Of a DNA stretch of 64,000 nucleotides, positions 26,200 to 35,771 are shown in pieces (position 1 is the first letter of the stretch; every line of letters begins with the position of its first letter). Both the position numbers and the translations under genes were made by a program. The stretch lies in NCBI RefSeq assembly GCF_947487805.1, contig NZ_CANKXW010000007.1:151391-215390 (forward strand). Reading direction: 5' to 3'. The DNA is from an uncultured Tateyamaria sp. Lineage in GTDB: Bacteria; Pseudomonadota; Alphaproteobacteria; Rhodobacterales; Rhodobacteraceae. The notes beneath the pieces were generated by a model. That model did not search any database. It was not told the DNA's origin and was given only the letters and a program-made list of their open reading frames with translations.

Positions 26200-28857
26200 A
26201 TGGCAAAAAAGATGCTTATCGATGCCACCCACGCGGAAGAGACCCGCGTCGTGGTGGTGGACGGAAACAAGGTTGAGGAATTCGACTTTGAATCCGAAAA
26301 CAAACGCCAGCTCGCTGGCAACATCTATCTCGCAAAGGTAACACGGGTCGAACCGTCGCTTCAGGCGGCGTTTATCGACTATGGTGGCAATCGCCACGGC
26401 TTCCTCGCGTTCTCGGAAATCCACCCGGATTACTACCAGATCCCCGTCGCCGACCGCGAGGCGCTGATGGAGGAAGAACGGGCTTACGTCGAAGCGCAAA
26501 AGGCGCGTGACGAGGCCGAAGAGAAATCCCGCAGCAAGTCCAAGTCGTCGCGCAGCCGGTCGCGCTCCAAGGCGTCGAAGGCCACGGACGAGGATCCCAA
26601 GGTCTCGACCGAGATCGAAGGGATGGAGACCATCGACCTCGACGCCGAAGTGCCCGAGGACGAAGCGGCATCGCCCATGGAAACCGTGGCCGAGACGCCG
26701 GTGGAGACACCGTCTGCGGATGAACCCGAGACCGAGGCAGACGACACCGAGGCCACGGCCGAGCCGGACGCGGATGACGATGATACGTCCACTGCGGCCG
26801 CGGATGCGACATCCAAGGATGACAGCATCGAATCCGTTGCCGACGAGGACGACAGCGAGGACATCCGGCCCGTGCGCAAACCGCGCCCGCGCCGCTATAA
26901 GATCCAGGAAGTCATCAAGGTCCGCCAGATCCTGCTGGTGCAAGTCGTCAAGGAAGAGCGCGGCAACAAGGGCGCGGCCCTGACCACATATCTGTCGCTG
27001 GCCGGGCGCTACTGCGTCCTGATGCCGAACACAGCCCGTGGCGGCGGCATCAGCCGCAAGATCACCAACGCCGCCGACCGCAAGAAACTCAAGGAGATCG
27101 CGAACGAGATCGACGTGCCGACCGGCGCGGGCCTGATCGTGCGGACTGCCGGTGCTCAGCGCACCAAGTCCGAGATCAAGCGTGACTATGAATACCTGCA
27201 ACGCCTGTGGGAACAGATTCGCGAGCTGACGCTGAAATCCATCGCGCCCGCCAAGATCTACGAAGAGGGCGACCTGATCAAACGTTCGATCCGCGACCTC
27301 TACAACCGCGAGATCGACGAGGTGTTCGTCGAAGGCGAGCGCGGCTACCGCATCGCCAAGGACTTCATGAAAATGATCATGCCGTCCCATGCCAAGAACG
27401 TGAAACAGTACCAGGACAGCCTGCCGCTCTTTGCGCGCTATCAGGTCGAAACCTATCTGGGTGGCATGTTCAACCCGACGGTTCAGCTGAAATCCGGTGG
27501 CTACATCGTGATCGGCGTGACCGAGGCGCTGGTCGCCATCGACGTGAACTCTGGTCGTGCGACCAAGGAAGGATCGATCGAAGAAACCGCGCTCAAGACC
27601 AACCTTGAGGCCGCCGAAGAGGTGGCGCGCCAATTGCGTCTGCGTGACCTCGCGGGCCTGATCGTCATCGACTTTATCGACATGGACGAGCGCAAGAACA
27701 ACTCCGCCGTCGAAAAGCGGATGAAGGACAAGCTCAAGACCGACCGCGCCCGCATTCAAGTGGGCCGCATCTCCGGTTTTGGCCTGATGGAGATGTCGCG
27801 CCAGCGTTTGCGCCCCGGCATGATCGAGGCCACGACACAGCCCTGCGCGGCCTGTCACGGCACCGGCCTGATCCGGTCGGATGACAACCTTGCCCTGTCC
27901 ATCCTCCGTCAGATCGAAGAGGAAGGCACCCGCCGCCGTTCGCGCGAAGTGCTCGTGAAATGCCCCGTGGGCATCGCCAACTTCCTGATGAACCACAAGC
28001 GCGAACACATCGCGCAGATCGAGGCCCGCTATGGCCTGTCGGTGCGCGTCGAAGGCGACCCGCATCTGGTCAGCCCCGATTTCTCGGTCGAGAAATTCAA
28101 GACGGCGACCCGCGTGGTAAAGGCCGTGTCCGAAGCGGTCGTGTCTGTCGATACCTCGATCATGGACCAGATCGACGAAGACGAGGCGGATGCCGAAGAG
28201 GCCGAAGCGACCGAGACCACCACCACGACCGAAGACGGTGAACCCAAGCCCAAGCGTCGCCGTCGCCGGCGTCGCCGGTCGCGTAGCAAATCCTCCACCT
28301 ACGCAGGTGAGGATGGCACCGAGGGCGAGGCCAGCGCGGACGATGCCGACGATACGGTGACCGAAGACGGCACCGCGTCGGAGGAGCCGACGGAGGCCGA
28401 TGCCGCGCCAGCCACCACCGAAGCGGCTGCGGAGGACGAAGCGGCACCAGCGCCCAAGAAGACGCCGACGCGGACGCGCTCGACCAGCCGGTCGACATCC
28501 TCGCGCAGCACGGCATCGAAAACCGCTGCAAAGGCAGAGCCCGCAGCAGAAACGCCGGCACCTGCAGAGGAGAAGGCCGACGTTGTCGAGGACGCACCTG
28601 CGCCCAAGCCCAAGACAACACGGTCGCGCAGCACAAAGCCCAAGGTAGCAGAGCCAGTGGCCGCAGAATCCGAGGAAGCCGCGCCCGTCGAGGCTGCGTC
28701 TGAACCCACACCGGAACCCGTTGCCGAAGTGCCGGAACCGGTCGCAGAAACCCCGGCAGAGCCGGTGGTCGAAGTGGCCGCAGCCGCACCCGAACCCGCG
28801 GCACCGGACGAACCGCCCAAGCCCAAGAAACGCGGCTGGTGGTCGCTGGGTAAATGA
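26200..28857 (+). CDS. rne: Ribonuclease E
   Basis: The 885-residue endoribonuclease starts at the ATG giving MAKKMLIDATHAEETRVVV. The S1 domain (about residues 35-270) is split by a long insertion (about 110-225): a Ser/Arg/Lys-rich patch, then an acidic tail. The DNase I-like catalytic domain shows VAIDVNSGRATKEGSIEETA and VIDFIDMDERKN with the catalytic Asp residues. The Zn-link CAAC follows at about residue 548. The C-terminal 200 residues are low-complexity, alternating acidic, Lys/Arg-rich (KPKRRRRRRRR) and Ala/Pro/Glu-rich, and ending KRGWWSLGK. This fits a disordered scaffold for degradosome partners, as in other alphaproteobacteria. It processes rRNA and decays mRNA. Confidence 0.96.
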   Translation: MAKKMLIDATHAEETRVVVVDGNKVEEFDFESENKRQLAGNIYLAKVTRVEPSLQAAFIDYGGNRHGFLAFSEIHPDYYQIPVADREALMEEERAYVEAQKARDEAEEKSRSKSKSSRSRSRSKASKATDEDPKVSTEIEGMETIDLDAEVPEDEAASPMETVAETPVETPSADEPETEADDTEATAEPDADDDDTSTAAADATSKDDSIESVADEDDSEDIRPVRKPRPRRYKIQEVIKVRQILLVQVVKEERGNKGAALTTYLSLAGRYCVLMPNTARGGGISRKITNAADRKKLKEIANEIDVPTGAGLIVRTAGAQRTKSEIKRDYEYLQRLWEQIRELTLKSIAPAKIYEEGDLIKRSIRDLYNREIDEVFVEGERGYRIAKDFMKMIMPSHAKNVKQYQDSLPLFARYQVETYLGGMFNPTVQLKSGGYIVIGVTEALVAIDVNSGRATKEGSIEETALKTNLEAAEEVARQLRLRDLAGLIVIDFIDMDERKNNSAVEKRMKDKLKTDRARIQVGRISGFGLMEMSRQRLRPGMIEATTQPCAACHGTGLIRSDDNLALSILRQIEEEGTRRRSREVLVKCPVGIANFLMNHKREHIAQIEARYGLSVRVEGDPHLVSPDFSVEKFKTATRVVKAVSEAVVSVDTSIMDQIDEDEADAEEAEATETTTTTEDGEPKPKRRRRRRRRSRSKSSTYAGEDGTEGEASADDADDTVTEDGTASEEPTEADAAPATTEAAAEDEAAPAPKKTPTRTRSTSRSTSSRSTASKTAAKAEPAAETPAPAEEKADVVEDAPAPKPKTTRSRSTKPKVAEPVAAESEEAAPVEAASEPTPEPVAEVPEPVAETPAEPVVEVAAAAPEPAAPDEPPKPKKRGWWSLGK

Positions 28858-28860
28858 TCA

Positions 28861-28887
28861 AAGGGGCGTGCCGAAAGGCGCGCCCTT
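28861..28887. terminator. Bidirectional terminator-like hairpin between rne and the tusA-like gene
   Basis: An 11-bp stem closed by a GAAA tetraloop lies between the rne stop codon and the convergent TusA-like gene, overlapping the latter's stop codon. T tracts on either side are short, so termination strength is uncertain. Confidence 0.5.
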
Positions 28888-29113
28888 ATCCTTTGCGGAT
28901 CACGTAGTGCTGCACCGGGCCGCCCAGATCGCTCGACACCAGCTCATGCCCGGCCTCCGCGCAGAAATGCGGAATGTCGACAATCGCCGCCGGATCATCG
29001 GCCATCACCTCAAGGGTCTGACCGGACGCCAACGCCTGCAACCGCTTGCGGGCCTTGAGAACGGGAAGCGGGCACAACAGGCCCGTCGCATCGAGAGTTT
29101 GATCGCTGTCCAT
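28886..29113 (-). CDS. TusA-family sulfurtransferase-like protein
   Basis: The 75-residue protein carries the TusA signature ATGLLCPLPVLKARKRL, with the active Cys of the CPxP motif, and ADDPAAIVDIPHFCAEAGHE in the C-terminal half. TusA-like proteins relay persulfide sulfur for tRNA thiolation, molybdenum cofactor or sulfur oxidation. The ATG at 29113 gives the usual family length, while the open frame to 29185 adds an unlikely tail. It is divergent from ccdA, 92 bp away, a pairing that may reflect shared thiol/sulfur chemistry (inference). Confidence 0.85.
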   Translation of the reverse strand: MDSDQTLDATGLLCPLPVLKARKRLQALASGQTLEVMADDPAAIVDIPHFCAEAGHELVSSDLGGPVQHYVIRKG

Positions 29114-29205
29114 GCCCGCCACATAGGCGTGATGTTTCAACCTGTCCACAGACATGTGACCACGTGGCCCGTGACGCGGGCCCACGCACGGGGTAGGGGA
29201 GAGAC

Positions 29206-29958
29206 ATGTTTGGAATTGATATCATCGACGCAAGCCTGCTGCCTGCGATGAGCGTGGCGCTCCTTGCGGGCATCATCAGCTTTCTCAGCCCCTGTGTGCT
29301 GCCGATCGTGCCGCCTTACCTGGCCTATATGTCGGGCATGACCGTCAGCGAGATGTCCGATGGCCGCTCCGGCCGGCACCGCGCCACGATCACCGCGCTG
29401 TTCTTTGTGCTGGGGCTGAGCACGGTGTTCATCATTCTGGGCTTTGCCGCGTCGGCCTTTGGCGCGTTTTTCCTGATGAACCAAGTGCTGTTCGCCCAGA
29501 TCTCGGGCGCGGTCATCATGGTGTTCGGCCTGCATTTTCTGGGTGTGTTCCGCATCCCGTTTCTCGACCGAGAGGCGCGGATGGAGGCGGGTGATCAGGG
29601 TGGGTCATCCTTTGGCGCCTATGTTCTGGGCCTTGCCTTTGCCTTCGGCTGGACCCCATGCATCGGCCCGCAACTGGGGGCGATCCTGACCCTTGCCGCC
29701 TCCGAGGCGTCGGTGACACGGGGCACCTTCCTGCTGGGCATCTATGCGGCGGGCCTCGGCATTCCGTTCCTTTTGGCCGCGATGTTCATGAGCCGTGCAA
29801 TGGGGCTGATGAACCGCATCAAACGGCATATGGGCCTGATCGAAAAGATCATGGGCGCGCTCTTGCTGCTCGTAGGGGCCGCGATGCTCTTTGGCCTGTT
29901 CACCCGCTTTTCCTTCTGGCTGTTGGAACAGTTTCCGGCGCTGGCAACGCTGGGCTGA
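29206..29958 (+). CDS. ccdA: CcdA-type cytochrome c biogenesis / thiol transport membrane protein
   Basis: This 250-residue protein has six hydrophobic segments. The key Cys and Pro residues are in FLSPCVLPIVPPYLAYMSG (first membrane segment) and FGWTPCIGPQLGAIL (fourth), the pattern of the DsbD transmembrane domain. CcdA passes electrons from cytoplasmic thioredoxin to periplasmic thiol proteins needed for heme attachment to cytochrome c. GGGGAGAG precedes the ATG. No other ccm genes are adjacent. Confidence 0.93.
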   Translation: MFGIDIIDASLLPAMSVALLAGIISFLSPCVLPIVPPYLAYMSGMTVSEMSDGRSGRHRATITALFFVLGLSTVFIILGFAASAFGAFFLMNQVLFAQISGAVIMVFGLHFLGVFRIPFLDREARMEAGDQGGSSFGAYVLGLAFAFGWTPCIGPQLGAILTLAASEASVTRGTFLLGIYAAGLGIPFLLAAMFMSRAMGLMNRIKRHMGLIEKIMGALLLLVGAAMLFGLFTRFSFWLLEQFPALATLG

Positions 29959-30026
29959 CCGCGCCCGCCGAACGCCTTACTTTGGTCCAACACTTGCGCT
30001 AGACTGACGCCAACAGAGGTGCAGTC

Positions 30027-31250
30027 ATGAGCAGTTCGCATCCACATCACGTGTCGCGCCGCCGGGTGTTCTATATCCCCGGCTACGACCCGATCCACCC
30101 GCGCCGGTACAGGGAACTGTACCGCAAGGAAGGCGCTGCGCAGGCGGCCATCTCGGGTTATGAGATCGGGTTGAAGCCCAAGACGGGCGAAGGCCACTAT
30201 GGCTGGCAGGTTGACGCACAGATTGACGGCCGCGGCGTGCACAGCGACATCGACGTGTTGGTCTGGTCCGACATCGTGCGCGACAGCATGGACGCGTCCA
30301 TCCCCGGCACCTATGCCCAGCTGATCCGCACCGCCTGGACCTATATCGCAACCGGCGCCTTGCGCCGCCTGATGCGGCTGCGCAAGGGGCCGGTGATCGC
30401 CGCACTCTATCCTGTGGGTATGTTGTTGGCGCAGCTGCTGATCGCCCTCGCCATTTGGGCCGCACTTTGGCGTATCGGTTTGGGGCTGGCGGGTACGGCG
30501 GGCGCGTGGGGCGGGGCCGCTCTGGGCTCTGTCGCCTTTGTCGTGGTGCTGCGATGGTTCAAATCCAAGGATGGCAAGTTCTTTGCCTACTACCTGATGC
30601 ACGACTACGCCTATTCCGCGGCCTCTCGCGGGCGCAACCCCGCCCCGCTCGAGGCGCGCATGGCGGCCTTTGGCGACAGTATCTCCGCGGCCCTCCGGGA
30701 CGACGTGGACGAGGTGCTGGTGGTCGGCCATTCATCTGGCGCGCATCTGGGTGTGTCGATCCTGGCCGATCTGATCCGCGCCGGTCGGGTGCCCGAGCAC
30801 GGCCCCGCACTGTCCTTCCTGTCGCTGGGGCAGGTGGTGCCGATGGTGTCGTTCCTGCCAGAGGCCGACCGGCTGCGCGCCGATCTGCACTACCTGTCGG
30901 CCCGCCCCGAACTGGCCTGGGTCGACGTGACCGCACCGGGCGACGGTTGCGCCTTTGCGCTTTGCGATCCGGTATCGGTGTCGGGCGTGGCCCCTGCAGA
31001 CAAACGCTGGCCGCTTGTCTTTTCCGCGGCCTTCACCCAAACGCTCAGCGCGGAGCGGTGGGCCGAACTGCGCTGGCGCTTTTTTCGCCTGCATTTCCAG
31101 TACATGTGCGCCTTTGACCGGCCCAAGGACTACGACTATTTCCAGATCACCGCCGGGCCTCAGACACTGGCCACCCGTTATGCAGACCGGCCCCCGTCGA
31201 AATCGCGCATCGATCACGCGGTGTCGAAATACACGTCGATGGCCGCATGA
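30027..31250 (+). CDS. Membrane protein with alpha/beta-hydrolase-like GxSxG motif
   Basis: The 407-residue protein starts with RRRVFYIPGYDPIHPRRY, has two hydrophobic segments at about residues 130-180, and then a soluble part containing VLVVGHSSGAHLGVSIL. That is a GxSxG nucleophile elbow of the alpha/beta-hydrolase fold. I do not recognise a named subfamily or substrate. Its stop overlaps the start of the cytochrome P450 gene by 4 bp (ATGA), so the two proteins are translationally coupled and may act on the same lipid-like substrate. That link is inference from overlap. Confidence 0.7.
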   Translation: MSSSHPHHVSRRRVFYIPGYDPIHPRRYRELYRKEGAAQAAISGYEIGLKPKTGEGHYGWQVDAQIDGRGVHSDIDVLVWSDIVRDSMDASIPGTYAQLIRTAWTYIATGALRRLMRLRKGPVIAALYPVGMLLAQLLIALAIWAALWRIGLGLAGTAGAWGGAALGSVAFVVVLRWFKSKDGKFFAYYLMHDYAYSAASRGRNPAPLEARMAAFGDSISAALRDDVDEVLVVGHSSGAHLGVSILADLIRAGRVPEHGPALSFLSLGQVVPMVSFLPEADRLRADLHYLSARPELAWVDVTAPGDGCAFALCDPVSVSGVAPADKRWPLVFSAAFTQTLSAERWAELRWRFFRLHFQYMCAFDRPKDYDYFQITAGPQTLATRYADRPPSKSRIDHAVSKYTSMAA

Positions 31251-32593
31251 TCCCGCCCAAACCGCCCAGCCGCCCGGACCGCGTGTCGCTCTGGCGCTAC
31301 ATGCAGCTCTTTCGTCAGGACATCCTGTCGGCACAGCCCGCACGGCTCTATCGCGCATGGATGGCCGAATTCCGCACGCCGTTTTTCCGCAGCTACATGA
31401 TGAACCAACCCGATCTGGTGAAAACCGTGCTCAAGGATCGGCCCGACACCTTCCCCAAATCCGACCGCATCGGCGAAGGGCTGCGCCCGCTGCTGGGCAA
31501 CTCGGTGTTTCTGACCAATGGCGAGACGTGGAAACGCCAGCGCCGCATCATCGACCCGGCCTTTGAAGGCGGGCGGCTGCGCGAGACCTTTCCGGCCATG
31601 TGGGACGCCTCCGAGGCGGCGGCGACCCGGCTGCCCGAGGGCGTGACCGAGATCGAGGAACACACCAGCCACGCCGCGGCGGACGTGATCTTTCGCACGC
31701 TGTTCTCGATCCCGATCGAAAACGAGCTGGCCTCTGCAGTGTTTCACGAATTCCGCGCCTATCAGCGCAGCCAACCCATTCTGAACCTTGCGGCCTTCGT
31801 GCCGCTGCCGCGCTGGATGCCGCGCCTGTTTCGCAAGGACACCCGCGCCAGCGCCGCCCGGATCCGCGCGCTGATTGCGCAACTGGTCGACACCCGCGCC
31901 GCCGAAATCGCCGCAGGTACCGCACCCGACGATCTGGCGACCAAGATCATGACAACCGTGGACCCCGAAACCGGCCACACATTCGCGCCGGATGAAATGG
32001 TCGATCAGGTCGCGATCTTTTTTCTGGCCGGGCACGAAACCAGCGCCTCCGCGCTGGCTTGGGCGCTCTATCTGATGGCACTTTACCCCGATTGGCAGGA
32101 CAAGGTCGCGGCAGAGGCGCAGGCCCTGACCACCTGCGACTTTTCGGTGATGTCGCAACTGCCCGTCACCCGTGACGTGTTCCGCGAGACCCTGCGGCTT
32201 TATCCGCCGGTGCCGATGATGGTGCGCGAGGCCACATGCCCCGAACGGTTCCGCGACCGCGACGTACCCAAGGGCAGCCAATTGGTGCTCAGCCCATGGC
32301 ACCTGCACCGGCATGAACGGCTATGGGACCGGCCGGACGATTTCGACCCCGCACGCTGGCACACCGAAAACGGCAAGGCCTGTGCACGTGACGCCTATAT
32401 CCCCTTTTCGGCCGGGCCGCGCGTGTGCACCGGCGCCGGCTTTGCCATGGTCGAGGGGCCACTGATCCTGGCCCGTCTGCTGCGCGATATGCGGGTAACA
32501 TGCGTGCCAGACCGGACGCCCGTGCCCGTCGCCCACCTGACCGTGCGCGCCAAAGAAGGCATCTGGCTAAATTTGTGCCACCGTCAGCGCTAA
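31247..32593 (+). CDS. Cytochrome P450
   Basis: The 448-residue protein shows all P450 landmarks: the I-helix oxygen-binding FLAGHETSASALAW, the K-helix ExxR in FRETLRLYPP, FDPARW, and the heme-thiolate loop FSAGPRVCTGAGFAMVE with the Cys ligand. There is no N-terminal membrane anchor, so it is soluble. It would hydroxylate or epoxidise a substrate using electrons from a ferredoxin or flavin partner; none is encoded nearby. It overlaps the upstream hydrolase-like gene by 4 bp. CYP family and substrate are not inferable. Confidence 0.93.
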   Translation: MIPPKPPSRPDRVSLWRYMQLFRQDILSAQPARLYRAWMAEFRTPFFRSYMMNQPDLVKTVLKDRPDTFPKSDRIGEGLRPLLGNSVFLTNGETWKRQRRIIDPAFEGGRLRETFPAMWDASEAAATRLPEGVTEIEEHTSHAAADVIFRTLFSIPIENELASAVFHEFRAYQRSQPILNLAAFVPLPRWMPRLFRKDTRASAARIRALIAQLVDTRAAEIAAGTAPDDLATKIMTTVDPETGHTFAPDEMVDQVAIFFLAGHETSASALAWALYLMALYPDWQDKVAAEAQALTTCDFSVMSQLPVTRDVFRETLRLYPPVPMMVREATCPERFRDRDVPKGSQLVLSPWHLHRHERLWDRPDDFDPARWHTENGKACARDAYIPFSAGPRVCTGAGFAMVEGPLILARLLRDMRVTCVPDRTPVPVAHLTVRAKEGIWLNLCHRQR

Positions 32594-32672
32594 CATGCGC
32601 GCCACGGGATTAACGCCGTGAAAGGAATGGGTTAGACCATCGTCAATTGCCCTTGTCACTTTGGAGACCCCG

Positions 32673-33566
32673 ATGACCGACTTTACGAAAATGCGCGACC
32701 AGATGGAAAAAGGCGCAGGTTTCATCGCCGCTTTGGATCAATCGGGCGGGTCCACTCCCAAGGCGCTGGCGCTCTATGGCGTGGACGCCAACGACTACGA
32801 CAGCGAAGAGGCGATGTTCGCCGAAATCCAGCGCATGCGCGAGCGGATCATCCTCGCCCCCGATTTCACCAAGGACAAGGTGATCGGCGCGATCCTGTTT
32901 GAAAAGACGCTGAACGAAACCATCCAGGGCGATGCGGTGCCGGGACACCTCTGGGCCAAGCGCGGCGTTGTGCCGTTCCTCAAGATCGACAAGGGGCTCG
33001 AGGACGAGGCCAACGGCGTGCAACTGCTGAAGTCCATTCCGGGTCTCGCGGACACTCTCGCGGCGGCCAAGGCGATGGGCGTCTTTGGCACCAAGGAACG
33101 GTCGGTCGTGCATTCCGCCAACGCCGATGGCATCGCGGCCATCGTCGACAACCAGATGGCCGTCGCCCAAGAGGTAATCGCGGCGGGCATGGTGCCGATC
33201 ATCGAACCCGAGGTGAATATCCATTCCGAAACCAAGGCCCAGGCCGAAGACATGCTGGCCGCCACGCTGATGGACCGCATCAATGCGCTGTCCGAAGGGC
33301 AGGACGTCATGCTCAAGCTGACCTTGCCGGAGCAGCCGGGCCTTTATGATGCACTCGCTGATCACCCGCGTGTCATGCGCGTCGTGGCGCTGTCAGGCGG
33401 CTATTCCACGGCGGACGCCAGCGCGCGTCTGGCCAAGAACCACAAGATGATCGCCAGCTTCAGCCGTGCGCTTACCGAAGGGTTGCAGCGTGACATGTCG
33501 GATGCGGATTTCGTCGCGGCCCTCGGCGCGAACATCAAGACGATTTACGACGCGTCCATCGCCTGA
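32673..33566 (+). CDS. fda: Fructose-bisphosphate aldolase class I
   Basis: The 297-residue product resembles bacterial class I (Schiff-base) aldolases: GAGFIAALDQSGGSTPKAL near the N-terminus, VPFLKIDKGL with a catalytic Lys, and EPEVNIHSETK and VMLKLTLPEQPGLY in the barrel. It splits fructose-1,6-bisphosphate in glycolysis or runs in reverse for gluconeogenesis. The ATG at 32673 follows TTGGAG; an upstream ATG four codons earlier would destroy that spacing. Its 3' end overlaps the convergent ribbon-helix-helix gene by 22 bp. Confidence 0.9.
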   Translation: MTDFTKMRDQMEKGAGFIAALDQSGGSTPKALALYGVDANDYDSEEAMFAEIQRMRERIILAPDFTKDKVIGAILFEKTLNETIQGDAVPGHLWAKRGVVPFLKIDKGLEDEANGVQLLKSIPGLADTLAAAKAMGVFGTKERSVVHSANADGIAAIVDNQMAVAQEVIAAGMVPIIEPEVNIHSETKAQAEDMLAATLMDRINALSEGQDVMLKLTLPEQPGLYDALADHPRVMRVVALSGGYSTADASARLAKNHKMIASFSRALTEGLQRDMSDADFVAALGANIKTIYDASIA

Positions 33567-33778
33567 TCCTTGTACCAGGCCAGCACGTAAACCCGGATCG
33601 CCGAGGCCAGACCGGTCTCGGGGTCACGTTCTGCATCAATATCGCTCGCCAGGGCGTTGATTGGCATGGATTTTGCCGCAGCTATTTCGCGGAAGGCGAT
33701 CCAGAATTCGGCCTCCAGCGATACGCTGGTCCGGTGGCCTTTGAGGGTCAGGGAACGTTTTTGCGGTCGTCCGCTCAC
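33545..33778 (-). CDS. Small ribbon-helix-helix domain protein
   Basis: The 77-residue protein has the RHH_4-like pattern: RSLTLKGHRTSVSLEAEFWIAF (beta strand and helix 1), then a second helix and an Arg-rich SAIRVYVLAWYK. It could bind DNA or act as a small regulator. The start is a GTG at 33778 that overlaps the TGA of the preceding 55-codon gene (GTGA), so translation is coupled. The C-terminus runs 22 bp into the convergent aldolase gene. It is the last of four genes starting with fumC. Confidence 0.75.
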   Translation of the reverse strand: MSGRPQKRSLTLKGHRTSVSLEAEFWIAFREIAAAKSMPINALASDIDAERDPETGLASAIRVYVLAWYKDQAMDAS

Positions 33779-33942
33779 TGGTCGCCCCAGAACCGGCGCG
33801 CGGGGTCCAGCTCCGCAATCCGCGCATAGGTGTTCAGCACGCGCGCCAACGATCCTTCGTTTGCGCGGATATACCGGCGGGCCCGGCGCAGGGCGCGCAC
33901 GCGTTGCTTTGCAGCCTTTTCTGTGTCCAGCTCTTGGGTCAT
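33775..33942 (-). CDS. Conserved-looking 55-residue basic protein of unknown function
   Basis: An ATG at 33942 opens a 55-codon frame ending at a TGA (33775-33777) that overlaps the next GTG start. The translation starts MTQELDTEKAAKQRVRALRR and ends ELDPARRFWGDQ. It is Arg-rich, probably helical, and has no Cys or membrane segment. Tight packing between the DUF4169 gene (44 bp upstream) and the RHH gene (GTGA overlap) supports it as real. I do not recognise a domain. It may be missed by gene finders with a 60-codon cutoff. Confidence 0.7.
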   Translation of the reverse strand: MTQELDTEKAAKQRVRALRRARRYIRANEGSLARVLNTYARIAELDPARRFWGDQ

Positions 33943-33986
33943 CACGGGTTACCTTTTACACGACTGACGACCGTTATGGCGCGCGT

Positions 33987-34199
33987 TTATGGCGATTTGG
34001 GGTCGTCATCCGTGCCATACGGTGGCGTGTCCAAGGCTTTTCCATCCAGATCACGCGCAGAACGGGAATTTTCCAGTTCTGCGTGCGTCTTCTCTGATTT
34101 CGTGCGGCCATAGGCGATGACGTTGGCCGCGGCCTGCGCCTTCTTGGCCGCACGGGCGCGCGCCTTGCGCACCTTGTTCAGGTTGATCGGTGCGCTCAC
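33987..34199 (-). CDS. DUF4169 family small basic protein
   Basis: The 70-residue protein [20 protein letters not shown]... matches DUF4169, a family of short Lys/Arg/Ala-rich proteins downstream of fumC in alphaproteobacteria. The start is a GTG at 34199 that overlaps the fumC TGA (GTGA), so it is probably translated by re-initiation. The strongly basic N-terminal half could bind nucleic acid. No function is known to me. Confidence 0.82.
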   Translation of the reverse strand: MSAPINLNKVRKARARAAKKAQAAANVIAYGRTKSEKTHAELENSRSARDLDGKALDTPPYGTDDDPKSP

Positions 34200-35587
34200 T
34201 TGGGTCCGATCATGTTTTCGGGGCGCACCACGCGGTTGAACGTCTCTTCGTCCACGAACCCAAGGGCAATCGCCTCTTGCAGCAGGGTCGTGCCGTTCTT
34301 GTGCGCGGTCTTGGCCACCTTCGTCGCGTTGTCATAGCCGATCTCGGGCGCCAGCGCCGTCACCAGCATCAGAGATTCGCGCATCAGCTTGTCGATCCGC
34401 ACCTCGTCCGCTTGCAGACCCACAACAAGGTTGTCGGTGAATGCCGAACTGGCGTCGCCCAAAAGCTGCATGGATTGCAGCACGTTATAGGCCATCATCG
34501 GCTTGTAGACGTTCAGCTCGAAATGCCCCTGGCTGCCGGCAAAGCCTACGGCGGCATCGTTGCCCATCACATGGGCACAGACCTGCGTCAGCGCCTCGCA
34601 CTGGGTCGGGTTGACCTTGCCCGGCATGATCGACGATCCCGGCTCGTTCTCGGGCAGCACCAGTTCGCCCAGACCACAGCGGGGGCCCGAACCCAGCAAC
34701 CGGATGTCATTGGCGATCTTGAAGAGCGATGCGGCAACCGTCTTCAGCGCCCCGGACATCTCGACCATCGCATCATGGGCGGCCAGCGCCTCGAACTTGT
34801 TCGGTGCCGTAACAAAGGGCAGGCCGGTAATGTCCGCCATATGCCCCGCGACCGCCTCGGCCCAGCCGACCTTGGTATTCAGGCCCGTTCCCACGGCGGT
34901 GCCGCCCTGTGCCAGCTCGTAAATCCGGCCCAGCGCGTCCTTGACCCGTTGAATGCCCATCGCCACCTGATGGCTGTAGCCGGAAAACTCCTGGCTCAGC
35001 GTCAGCGGGGTCGCGTCCTGTGTATGCGTGCGCCCGATCTTGATGATGCCGTCAAAGGCCGCGACCTTGTCCTCCAGCGCGGCGTGCAGCTTTTCCAGCC
35101 CCGGCAGCAGAACATCGCGCGCAGTCATCGCGGTCGAGATGTGCATGGCCGTGGGGAACGTATCATTCGACGACTGGCCCATGTTGCAATGATCGTTGGG
35201 ATGGACCGGATCCTTCGACCCGATCACACCGCCCAGCAGCTCGATTGCGCGGTTGGCGATGACCTCGTTGGCATTCATGTTCGACTGCGTCCCCGATCCG
35301 GTCTGCCAGACCACCAGCGGAAAATTGTCGTCAAACTTGCCCGCCACAACCTCGGAGGCCGCCTGAATGATCGCATCCGCCAGCTTGGCATCCAGCGTAC
35401 CTTGCGCCTTGTTCTGCATGGCGCAGGCCTGCTTGATCACGCCAAGGGCGCGCACCACGGCGATGGGCTGCTTTTCCCACCCGATGGGGAAGTTCATGAT
35501 CGACCGCTGTGTCTGGGCACCCCAATACTTGTCTGCCGGTACTTCGAGCGGGCCAAAGCTGTCGGTTTCGGTGCGGGTGTCGGCCAT
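34196..35587 (-). CDS. fumC: Fumarate hydratase class II
   Basis: The 463-residue enzyme interconverts fumarate and malate in the TCA cycle. [15 protein letters not shown] carries the superfamily signature with the flexible catalytic loop, and [19 protein letters not shown] and [16 protein letters not shown] line the active site. Class II enzymes are tetrameric and contain no Fe-S cluster. AAGGAG lies upstream of the ATG at 35587; the open frame further upstream looks non-coding. It heads a minus-strand operon with DUF4169, a 55-residue protein and an RHH protein. Confidence 0.97.
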   Translation of the reverse strand: MADTRTETDSFGPLEVPADKYWGAQTQRSIMNFPIGWEKQPIAVVRALGVIKQACAMQNKAQGTLDAKLADAIIQAASEVVAGKFDDNFPLVVWQTGSGTQSNMNANEVIANRAIELLGGVIGSKDPVHPNDHCNMGQSSNDTFPTAMHISTAMTARDVLLPGLEKLHAALEDKVAAFDGIIKIGRTHTQDATPLTLSQEFSGYSHQVAMGIQRVKDALGRIYELAQGGTAVGTGLNTKVGWAEAVAGHMADITGLPFVTAPNKFEALAAHDAMVEMSGALKTVAASLFKIANDIRLLGSGPRCGLGELVLPENEPGSSIMPGKVNPTQCEALTQVCAHVMGNDAAVGFAGSQGHFELNVYKPMMAYNVLQSMQLLGDASSAFTDNLVVGLQADEVRIDKLMRESLMLVTALAPEIGYDNATKVAKTAHKNGTTLLQEAIALGFVDEETFNRVVRPENMIGPK

Positions 35588-35771
35588 CTGGCGGCTCCTT
35601 GCTAGAAATTCAAATGCCCTTTTCCTGTACCGGGCGGCGTCGGCACAAACAAGCGGTGAGCCCACCAAGTTGTGACCTTGTGATCTGTGCAAAATTGATC
35701 ACGATAGGTGCAACAGCGTGTGAGCATCCCTATATTGAGAAGAGATGTGCGCAGATCAGGAGCCCAACGAA

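Noticed and set aside
34190..35605. 471-codon plus-strand frame opposite fumC
   Set aside because: The minus strand encodes a full fumarase with active-site motifs; the opposite frame has no recognisable features.
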